A DNA stretch of 11,081 nt from an uncultured Magnetococcales bacterium (GTDB lineage: Bacteria; Pseudomonadota; Magnetococcia; Magnetococcales; Magnetaquicoccaceae): positions 1 to 11,081 of the forward strand of contig CAIWLA010000064.1 of NCBI GenBank assembly GCA_903913345.1. The letters run 5' to 3'. Positions within the stretch are counted from its first letter, which is position 1. Every line of letters starts with the position of its first letter. Below the pieces are notes generated by a model. That model ran no database searches, was not told the DNA's origin, and saw only the letters and a list, made by a program, of their open reading frames with translations. This document shows, piece by piece, positions 1 through 5,954 of this stretch. Made by a program: the position numbers and the translations under genes.

Positions 1-981
1 GGGGTGCAGGAGACCGCTTATCGACTGAATGGTGATCCCAATCAGACGGGTCTGGACCGGGATGAGACCTTGCACAGAGAGGCGGCCCTGGTGGCCGTGC
101 GGCTCGACAGTCAATTGAGCAAACTGTACGGCAATGCCTCCCTGCACATATTGGAACCCTCGGTCCAATATGTCTGGAGCACAGCCAGCGATCAGAGCCG
201 CCTGCCCAATTATGATGCCAGTTTGCGCAACTTTACCACGACCGATATTTTTGCGCACAATCTCTATTCGGGTATTGACCGGATCAGTGATGCCCAGTGG
301 CTTGGGTACAGGCTGACTTCGCGTCTGCTGGACAATACCGGCGGAGGTGCCATTTGGGACAGTGGTGTCTTGACCATTGGCCAACGGTGGGCACCGGAAG
401 GCAGTCGGGAATACCAGGATGGCCATCCGTTTTCTTCGGTGGTCTCCAGTCTGGATGCCCGGTTTTCCGAAAAGGTATCCGCAACGGCCGCGATGGGATT
501 CAATCCCTACCAGAACAATGTCGAATCGTCGGATTTTACCCTCTCGTTCGCCCTGGCGGACAAGGAGCACCGCCGGACGGCCCTGGGTGCAGAAACCGAG
601 TTTGTGCGCATAGGACATCACTTTAACGCTTCTGATCTATCGATGATGCCAAACGCGCCCGGGTTGCCCAGTCTGGCGGGTTTTTCCAGTTTGGCGGCTT
701 TGCCAGCAAGCTTGACGGAGACCAGTCGGGAAAGGGTGCAGGATCTTTCCCTGGATGCATCGATGCATTTGTCCGATCAGTGGATTTGGGATCAAAGATC
801 CACGTATTCTCTGGAGACCAGCGGACTGAAGAGTTGGAACACGGGATTGGTCTACGAACATGCCTGCTGGAGCGTGCGTTTGACCGGTGGTCGTAATCTA
901 TCCACCGCAACCGGGACTTTGGGTGGTAACTTTGTTGGACTGTTTATAAACCTGAAAGGATTGGGCGGAGTGGGCATTTGA
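1..981 (+). CDS. lptD: LPS-assembly protein LptD, C-terminal part (5' end outside window)
   Basis: LptD is the outer-membrane beta-barrel that, plugged by LptE, receives LPS from the Lpt bridge and inserts it in the outer leaflet. Only the last 326 codons are present; the frame is open through base 1, so the gene begins upstream and the GTG at base 4 is not its start. Recognition rests on LptD barrel signatures: LEPSVQY, then DQSRLPNYDAS, then YSGIDRISDA and a following TSRLLD strand, and the terminal LKGLGGVG typical of the family's last strand. Alternating polar/hydrophobic strands fit a barrel. The late conserved cysteine region reads HACW, with one Cys (bases 865-867) where E. coli has two adjacent. 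A long Ala/Leu/Pro/Ser-rich segment (bases 628-738) is probably an enlarged surface loop. The stop overlaps the surA start by 4 bases, and the lptD-surA-pdxA order is classical in proteobacteria. Identity is secure; loop placement is inferred. Confidence 0.94.
   Translation, partial: GVQETAYRLNGDPNQTGLDRDETLHREAALVAVRLDSQLSKLYGNASLHILEPSVQYVWSTASDQSRLPNYDASLRNFTTTDIFAHNLYSGIDRISDAQWLGYRLTSRLLDNTGGGAIWDSGVLTIGQRWAPEGSREYQDGHPFSSVVSSLDARFSEKVSATAAMGFNPYQNNVESSDFTLSFALADKEHRRTALGAETEFVRIGHHFNASDLSMMPNAPGLPSLAGFSSLAALPASLTETSRERVQDLSLDASMHLSDQWIWDQRSTYSLETSGLKSWNTGLVYEHACWSVRLTGGRNLSTATGTLGGNFVGLFINLKGLGGVGI
967..970 (+). promoter_or_regulatory. Ribosome binding site supporting the TTG start of surA
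   Basis: GGAG lies 7 bases before the TTG at 978, inside the end of lptD. No ATG or GTG nearby in this frame would leave a complete signal peptide, so this site plus the hydrophobic N-terminus decides the start. Confidence 0.6.
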
Positions 982-2303
982 ACATTTTTCTACTTATCTT
1001 TCTGTGGCTTTTGCCGTCTGGTGTCCACGCCTCGTCGCTGGATCGCATTGTGGCGATTGTCGAGGTTCAGGATCTGCTGGACAAGGAGGTCAAGCCGCAA
1101 ATTATCACCCAGTCGGATGTGGAGGAGCTGTCGAAGCCTCTGTTGTCCAAGCTGCGTCAATCCGGTGAGACGGTTGATCTCGAAAAAATATGGGCGCACA
1201 GTCTGGACGAACTGATCCTGCGGGCTTTGAGGGCGCAAAAGGCCACTCAATTGGAGATTGTGGTCAGTGATGCAGACATTGATGCCATGGTCAGCCAGGT
1301 GGAACGAGACAACCATTTGCCTCTGGGATCACTGCCCAAGGCCATGGCAGAGCAGGGGATCAAATTTGAACAGTATCGGCAGGGGTTGAAGGACCAATTG
1401 TTGCAGGCTCGTTTGATCAATCGGGCCATTCGCCCCCTGGTGACCGTCTCGGAGGAGGAGATTCGGGATCTGTATGAGAGCGTCAAGAACAGTCCGCAAG
1501 CGGAGGAGATTCGGGTGGGCCAGATCCTGTTGCAGGTAGAGGGGAATGCGGCCCCGGCCCACGCCGAACAGGTGTACAGACAGGCGGACATGTTGGTGGG
1601 TAAATTGCGTGAGGGCAGCTCCCTGGAGACCTTGGCTGGACAATATTCCAATGATGCCAGTGGATTGAGTGGTGGTGATATGGGCTGGTTCAAACGGGGA
1701 GAACTGATGCCGGAACTGGAACGGGTCGTGTTTGATCGAGACAAGGGTGCCGTGATTGGCCCACTCCGTTCACCCCAGGGATTTCACATTTTCAAAATAT
1801 TGGACAAGCGGACCCAAAACCGCAAGGCCGTGGAAAAATCCAAGATCAAGGCACGCCATATTTTGATCAAAGTGGCAGAGAACGCCAGCGCGGAGGAGAA
1901 TGCGGCGGCCAAGGCATTGATCCAAAAAATAGATCGAGAGTTGCTGGAGAAAGGAAAGGCCGAGCAGGGAAAAGCCTTTATCGATCTGGCGCAACGTTAC
2001 TCCCAGGATCCCACGGCCAAGGATGGGGGCGATTTGGGTTGGTTTGGGGAAGGAATGATGGTACCGGCTTTTGAAAAGGTCGCCTTTGCCCTGGCGATTG
2101 GGGAGGTCAGCGCGCCCGTCAGAACCCCTTTTGGTTGGCATCTGATCCGTGTGGAGGAAAAACAGTTTCTGGATCCGGATTCCCTGGATGCGCAACGCAA
2201 GGAGTTGACGGAACGGGTTCAGGAGGCGAAAACCCGGGCACGGTACAAACAGTGGCTGCGGGATTTGCGCCTGCGTTCCTTTGTGGACTTGCGGGAAAAA
2301 TAA
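978..2303 (+). CDS. surA: Periplasmic chaperone / peptidyl-prolyl cis-trans isomerase SurA
   Basis: SurA escorts unfolded outer-membrane proteins, including LptD, through the periplasm to the BAM complex. The 441-residue product starts at TTG, overlapping the lptD stop (TTGA). Residues 1-18 are a signal peptide (NIFLLIFLWLL core, probable cleavage after VHA). An N-terminal chaperone domain covers about 22-170. Two parvulin domains follow: about 176-278 (QILLQV ... GGDMGWFKRGEL ... PQGFHIFKI) and 288-396 (ARHILIKV ... GGDLGWFGEGMM ... PFGWHLIRV). Both keep the GGDxGWF core. A C-terminal helix (about 402-441) returns to the chaperone domain in known structures. Length is close to the E. coli protein (428). 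Oddity: between the conserved DRIVAIV and ITQSDV the usual short turn is replaced by a roughly 10-residue insertion rich in charged residues (around 30-41). It is probably co-transcribed with lptD and pdxA. Function is well supported by domain order and neighbours. Confidence 0.94.
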   Translation: MNIFLLIFLWLLPSGVHASSLDRIVAIVEVQDLLDKEVKPQIITQSDVEELSKPLLSKLRQSGETVDLEKIWAHSLDELILRALRAQKATQLEIVVSDADIDAMVSQVERDNHLPLGSLPKAMAEQGIKFEQYRQGLKDQLLQARLINRAIRPLVTVSEEEIRDLYESVKNSPQAEEIRVGQILLQVEGNAAPAHAEQVYRQADMLVGKLREGSSLETLAGQYSNDASGLSGGDMGWFKRGELMPELERVVFDRDKGAVIGPLRSPQGFHIFKILDKRTQNRKAVEKSKIKARHILIKVAENASAEENAAAKALIQKIDRELLEKGKAEQGKAFIDLAQRYSQDPTAKDGGDLGWFGEGMMVPAFEKVAFALAIGEVSAPVRTPFGWHLIRVEEKQFLDPDSLDAQRKELTERVQEAKTRARYKQWLRDLRLRSFVDLREK

Positions 2304-2307
2304 GGGG
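2302..2307 (+). promoter_or_regulatory. Ribosome binding site deciding the pdxA start
   Basis: AAGGGG overlaps the surA stop codon and sits 9 bases before ATG 2317. In-frame TTG codons at 2281 and 2308 lie upstream of or too close to this site, so ATG 2317 is preferred; it also places the MLAVTMGDPAG N-terminus where PdxA proteins begin. Confidence 0.65.
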
Positions 2308-2316
2308 TTGCCACGT

Positions 2317-3333
2317 ATGCTTGCGGTGACGATGGGCGATCCGGCCGGGATTGGTCCCGAAGTGACACTCAAAGGGTTTGCCGGGGAACCACGATGTATT
2401 CACATTGGTGACCCGGAGGTCTATCACCAGACGGCTGCCCGGTTGGGTCTGCGTCTGGACTTTCAGGTGGTGGACTCTCCAGAGGCGGCGGCCCGGTTGT
2501 CGCCCCATGTGTTTGCCATTCTGCCCACCGAACAGCGCGCGGGACTCTTCTCGGACGCGCCATTCGGTCATCCCCATCCGGCCCATGCGGCGGCCACCGT
2601 GGAGAGCATTCTGACGGCTTGTCGTCTGGCCGTGGCAGGGCGTGTGCGGGCGGTGGTGACCCCACCGATCAACAAAGCGGTCTTGCACAGTGCCGGGTTT
2701 CATTTTCCTGGGCATACGGAACTGTTGGCCCACTGTGCGGGTGTGGTCCAACCGGTCATGATGCTGGTGGGGAAGGGAGAGGGGAAAGAGGATGGATTGC
2801 GTGTTGTTCCCGTGACGATTCACCAATCCCTGCGCTCTGTGGCCACCACCCTGACCGCCGACCTGTTGCGGCACACCCTCCAGATCACCTATGAGGCGTT
2901 GCGCCGGGATTTTGCCCTCTCTGCCCCCAGAATGGTGGTCACCGGACTCAATCCCCATGCGGGTGAGGAGGGGGCCTTTGGTCATGAGGAGAGGGAGATG
3001 ATCGCCCCCGTCTGCCGGGCTTGGGCCGACTCTCATCCGGGTGTGCTGCGTGGGCCGTTGTCGGCCGACAGCCTGTTTCACCCGGAGGCCCGAAAAACCT
3101 ATGACGCGGTCCTCTGCATGTATCACGATCAGGCCCTGATTCCGCTTAAAATGCTGGCCTTTGGCCGTTCTGTCAATATTACCCTTGGCCTGCCGATTGT
3201 GCGTACCAGCGTGGATCACGGGACCGCTTATCCCATTGCCGGAGAGGGGATAGCCGATCCCGGCTCGTTCCGGCAGGCCGTGGCCATGGCGGTCGAGTTG
3301 GCGGACAATCGTCGATTGTGGTCGTCAGGATAA
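2317..3333 (+). CDS. pdxA: 4-hydroxythreonine-4-phosphate dehydrogenase PdxA
   Basis: PdxA oxidises 4-phosphohydroxy-L-threonine with NAD(P)+; the product decarboxylates to 3-amino-1-hydroxyacetone phosphate, which PdxJ joins with deoxyxylulose phosphate to make pyridoxine 5'-phosphate. It is a cytoplasmic, metal-dependent dimer. The 338-residue product (E. coli 329) carries the family's landmarks: TMGDPAGIGPE at 5-15, TPPINKAVLHSAG at 115-127, FPGHTE at 130-135, and the three metal-ligand histidines in VTIHQ (H169), GLNPHAGEEG (H214) and MYHDQAL (H270). The C-terminal TSVDHGTAYPIAGEG block (297-311) is intact. Nothing essential is missing. It follows surA by 13 bases, the same order as in enterics, so it shares that transcript although its pathway is unrelated to the envelope. 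Vitamin B6 synthesis here would follow the DXP-dependent route. Confidence 0.97.
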   Translation: MLAVTMGDPAGIGPEVTLKGFAGEPRCIHIGDPEVYHQTAARLGLRLDFQVVDSPEAAARLSPHVFAILPTEQRAGLFSDAPFGHPHPAHAAATVESILTACRLAVAGRVRAVVTPPINKAVLHSAGFHFPGHTELLAHCAGVVQPVMMLVGKGEGKEDGLRVVPVTIHQSLRSVATTLTADLLRHTLQITYEALRRDFALSAPRMVVTGLNPHAGEEGAFGHEEREMIAPVCRAWADSHPGVLRGPLSADSLFHPEARKTYDAVLCMYHDQALIPLKMLAFGRSVNITLGLPIVRTSVDHGTAYPIAGEGIADPGSFRQAVAMAVELADNRRLWSSG

Positions 3334-3339
3334 GGGGGT

Positions 3340-4056
3340 ATGAACGGTACCGCAATCGCCTCTGGACAGGGCGAGATTGTCCTGCAAGGAGAGCCGTTTC
3401 CCTATCTGCTCGTCCGGGTGCGCAGTCGCAAACGGATGAGCCTTCGGGTGGATGGTCAGGGGATCCAGGTTCGTATTCCCTGGCGGGGTACTCTGCGCCA
3501 GGCGGAGCAATTTCTCTCCGATCATGCCGCCTGGATACGGCAGCAACTGCACCGTGTGCAACAGGCCAGTATCGAAAAACGGGCGTTGCAAGAGGGAAAC
3601 CGGTTGCCTTTTCTCGATGGTTTTTTGCAATTGCGTTACGGGACCGGACAAATCAGGCCCCTGTTCCAGGAGGGGGAGCAACTCTGGGTCGCGGACCGCC
3701 TTCATGGAATGCCGGAGTTGGTTGATCTGTTGGAAGGGTGGTATCGGCAGCAGGCCCTTCCCCATCTGTCTGCCCGTCTGGCCGTTTGGTCGGCCGAGAT
3801 GGGTGTGCCCTTCGCACGACTGACCATCCGCAGCCAAAAGAGTCGCTGGGGCAGTTGCTCTGCGCGAAAAAACATCAGCCTGAATTGGCGTCTGATGTGT
3901 CTGCCGATTCGGGTGGGGGACTATGTGATGGTGCATGAATTGTGTCATCTGCGTCACATGAATCATTCCCCGGAATTTTGGGCCATGGTGGCCTCCTTTA
4001 TACCGGAACATCTGGCCTGTCGGAGACAGTTGCGGCTGTTTTCATCCCCCTGGTAG
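3340..4056 (+). CDS. YgjP-like zinc-dependent metallohydrolase (COG1451/DUF45, SprT-like)
   Basis: This is a predicted cytoplasmic zinc metallopeptidase-fold protein of the YgjP family; its physiological substrate is not established, and E. coli YgjP has been annotated as a nucleotide pyrophosphatase rather than a protease. The 238-residue product has no signal peptide. The N-terminal half (20-75) contains the usual VRVRSRKRMSLRV strand pair followed by a helix with AWIRQQL. The C-terminal half has RSQKSRWGSCS (164-174), the Asn/Leu strand ISLNWRL (179-185), and the active-site motif HELCH (H199, E200, H203), followed by H209 and FW (213-214) of the MNHSPEFW segment. All expected zinc ligands and the catalytic Glu are present. 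AGGA at 3327-3330 lies 9 bases before ATG, and the gap from pdxA is 6 bases, so translation is probably coupled. In E. coli the gene after pdxA is rsmA; here this gene takes that slot. Confidence 0.92.
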   Translation: MNGTAIASGQGEIVLQGEPFPYLLVRVRSRKRMSLRVDGQGIQVRIPWRGTLRQAEQFLSDHAAWIRQQLHRVQQASIEKRALQEGNRLPFLDGFLQLRYGTGQIRPLFQEGEQLWVADRLHGMPELVDLLEGWYRQQALPHLSARLAVWSAEMGVPFARLTIRSQKSRWGSCSARKNISLNWRLMCLPIRVGDYVMVHELCHLRHMNHSPEFWAMVASFIPEHLACRRQLRLFSSPW

Positions 4057-4097
4057 ATTGTTCCTCTCGATTCATTATTCAAAGGTGCCGGTCTGAC

Positions 4098-5822
4098 ATG
4101 TCAAGAACAGAAGAGTCTCCCCCCGTTGATTTCATTCGTCAAATAGTGGCTGCCGATCTGTTGTCTGGCCGGCATGGCGGACGGGTTGTGACCCGGTTTC
4201 CTCCAGAGCCGAACGGTTTTTTGCATATCGGTCACGCCAAGTCCATCTGCCTGAACTTTGGCATTGCCGCTGAATGTCAAGGGACCAGTGGGGTGGTGGG
4301 TCGGTGCAATCTGCGTTTTGACGATACCAATCCCCTTAAAGAGGAGGAACTCTATATCCAGTCCATCCGCACGGATGTTCGTTGGCTGGGTTTTGATTGG
4401 GGAGATCGCCAGTTCTATGCATCGGATTATTTTGAACGGCTCTACCAACTGGCAGAGCGGTTGATCGAGGCGGGAGACGCTTATGTGTGCAGTCTGAGTG
4501 CCGAGGAGCTGAGGGCGCATCGCGGTACATTGACCCGGCCTGGTCGGGAGAGTCCCTTCCGTGGTCGATCTGTGGCCGAAAATCGGGATCTCTTCCGCCG
4601 GATGCGCGCCGGGGAGTTTCCCGATGGAACCCACATTTTGCGGGCCAGGATTGATATGGCCTCTCCCAATATGAACATGCGGGATCCGACCCTCTATCGC
4701 ATCCTGCATACCCGTCACCATCAGACCGGGGATCGATGGTGCATCTATCCAACCTATGACTATGCCCATTGTCTCTGTGATGCCATGGAGGGGATTACCC
4801 ATTCCCTGTGTACCCTGGAATTTGAGGACCACCGTCCCCTGTATGACTGGATTCTGGATCGGTTGCAGACCGAACTGGGGTGTCATCCGCAACAGATTGA
4901 ATTTTCCCGTCTGTCGCTGGAATATACCGTGGTGAGCAAGCGCAAGTTGAGCGACCTGGTCAAGGCGGGCGTCGTGGAGGGTTGGGATGATCCCCGTATG
5001 CCCACCTTGTCGGGATTGCGACGCCGGGGGTATACCCCGGCGGCCATTCGTACCTTTTGCCAACGGATTGGCATTTCCAAGACGCCCAACAATGTCGAAT
5101 TGTCCCTGCTGGAGAGTTGTCTCCGGGAGGATCTGGACCAACATGCGCCCCGTGTCATGGCGGTTCTGGATCCGCTGCGGGTGGTGATCACCACGGTGGC
5201 TGCTGGCCATGTGGAGGGCCTGACCGCCGCCAACCATCCCCAGAATGTGGATATGGGGTCTCGCACCCTCTCCTGGACACGGGAAATTTTTATCGAACGG
5301 GAGGATTTTTCAGAGAATCCCCCCAAGCAGTTCAAGCGTTTGGTTCCCGGCGGTGAGGTGCGATTGCGCCATGCCTACGTGATACGGTGCGATGCGGTCA
5401 TCCGGGATCCAGAAAGCGGTGCCATTCTGGAACTGCATTGTTCCCATGATCCCGCCACGTTGCAAACCAATCCCCCGGATCGCAAGGTCAAGGGGGTCAT
5501 TCACTGGGTATCGGCCTCCCGTTCCCGCGTGGCGGAAGTGCGCTGTTATGAATCACTCTTCACGACACCGAACCCGGATGAAGTCTGGCAGGATGCCGAT
5601 TTTACCACCCTGATCAATCCGAATTCCCGAACCATTCTCACCGATTGTCGCATTGAAGAGGGTTTGCAGGATGCGCCATCGGGAGCGGTTTTCCAGTTTG
5701 AGCGGCTCGGTTATTTTTGTGTCGATGCCGATGGTGCCGGAGCAGCGAACCGGCTCTTTCATCGCACGGTTGGTCTGCGGGATTCATGGGCCAGATTGCA
5801 GCAGGAGCAGCGGAAGGTCTAA
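4098..5822 (+). CDS. glnS: Glutaminyl-tRNA synthetase GlnRS
   Basis: GlnRS attaches glutamine to tRNA-Gln in the cytoplasm, so this organism can make Gln-tRNA-Gln directly rather than only by GatCAB amidation. The 574-residue product (E. coli 554) is a class I enzyme. Residues 11-52 match the family N-terminus, with PPEPNGFLHIGHAKS holding the HIGH motif (43-46). Next come NLRFDDTNP (71-79), WLGFDWG (96-102), YPTYDYAHCLCDAMEGITHS (217-236), and the KMSKS-equivalent VVSKRK (278-283). The anticodon-binding beta-barrels span about 350-560, with the ENPPKQFKRL and RVAEVRCYESLF blocks. FDDTN and the specific GlnRS blocks separate it from GluRS. A short extra loop, GTSGVVG (62-68), precedes the FDDTN region. 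The frame is also open upstream into the YgjP-like gene, but ATG 4098 matches the family N-terminus (SRTEE...DFIRQI). Its ribosome site is weak (AAAGG at 4081-4085, 12 bases away). Confidence 0.97.
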   Translation: MSRTEESPPVDFIRQIVAADLLSGRHGGRVVTRFPPEPNGFLHIGHAKSICLNFGIAAECQGTSGVVGRCNLRFDDTNPLKEEELYIQSIRTDVRWLGFDWGDRQFYASDYFERLYQLAERLIEAGDAYVCSLSAEELRAHRGTLTRPGRESPFRGRSVAENRDLFRRMRAGEFPDGTHILRARIDMASPNMNMRDPTLYRILHTRHHQTGDRWCIYPTYDYAHCLCDAMEGITHSLCTLEFEDHRPLYDWILDRLQTELGCHPQQIEFSRLSLEYTVVSKRKLSDLVKAGVVEGWDDPRMPTLSGLRRRGYTPAAIRTFCQRIGISKTPNNVELSLLESCLREDLDQHAPRVMAVLDPLRVVITTVAAGHVEGLTAANHPQNVDMGSRTLSWTREIFIEREDFSENPPKQFKRLVPGGEVRLRHAYVIRCDAVIRDPESGAILELHCSHDPATLQTNPPDRKVKGVIHWVSASRSRVAEVRCYESLFTTPNPDEVWQDADFTTLINPNSRTILTDCRIEEGLQDAPSGAVFQFERLGYFCVDADGAGAANRLFHRTVGLRDSWARLQQEQRKV

Positions 5823-5871
5823 GGTTTGGACATTGTTGATACACAAAAATGCAGAAATGGTGCGACTTCTC

Positions 5872-5899
5872 TTGCGATAAAGGCGAAAATTTGTATACT
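5872..5899 (+). promoter_or_regulatory. Predicted sigma70-type promoter for the bamA-skp-fabZ-lpxA-lpxI genes
   Basis: In the 132-base gap after glnS, TTGCGA (5872-5877; 4 of 6 to TTGACA) and TATACT (5894-5899; 5 of 6 to TATAAT) are 16 bases apart in an AT-richer stretch. Transcription would begin near 5906, leaving a leader of about 50 bases before ATG 5955. I saw no match to a sigma-E-type element (GGAACTT...TCTGA), although bamA and skp are sigma-E regulated in E. coli. I saw no convincing intrinsic terminator after glnS in this gap, so read-through from the left block is possible. Confidence 0.55.
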
Positions 5900-5919
5900 T
5901 TAACGTGAGCAACGGTTCC

Positions 5920-5940
5920 AGTGATCTCTAATAGTGATAT
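5920..5940 (+). repeat. Short direct repeat AGTGATCT / AGTGATAT in the bamA leader
   Basis: Copies at 5920-5927 and 5933-5940 differ at one base and are 13 bases apart start to start, just downstream of the predicted transcription start. Such a pair could be an operator, but an 8-base near-repeat can arise by chance; no factor is suggested. Confidence 0.25.
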
Positions 5941-5954
5941 TCGGCAAATTTGAC

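Noticed and set aside
2119..3219. 366-codon open frame on the minus strand opposite pdxA
   Set aside because: It lies wholly opposite the surA end and a fully conserved PdxA, has low-complexity His/Arg/Gly/Pro-rich composition typical of antisense GC-rich frames, and shows no recognisable domain.
3942..4097. Upstream extension of the glnS frame into the YgjP-like gene
   Set aside because: The added residues match no GlnRS and overlap the conserved zinc-site codons; the family N-terminus begins at ATG 4098.
4101..5237. 378-codon open frame on the minus strand opposite glnS
   Set aside because: Mirror of GlnRS codons, no recognisable motif, and no plausible independent start context.
5823..5870. 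Possible intrinsic terminator after glnS
   Set aside because: No GC-rich stem followed by a T-run could be drawn in this stretch.
5934..5954. Upstream GTG start for bamA adding seven residues
   Set aside because: No ribosome site supports it, and it spoils the short positive n-region of the signal peptide; cannot be fully excluded.
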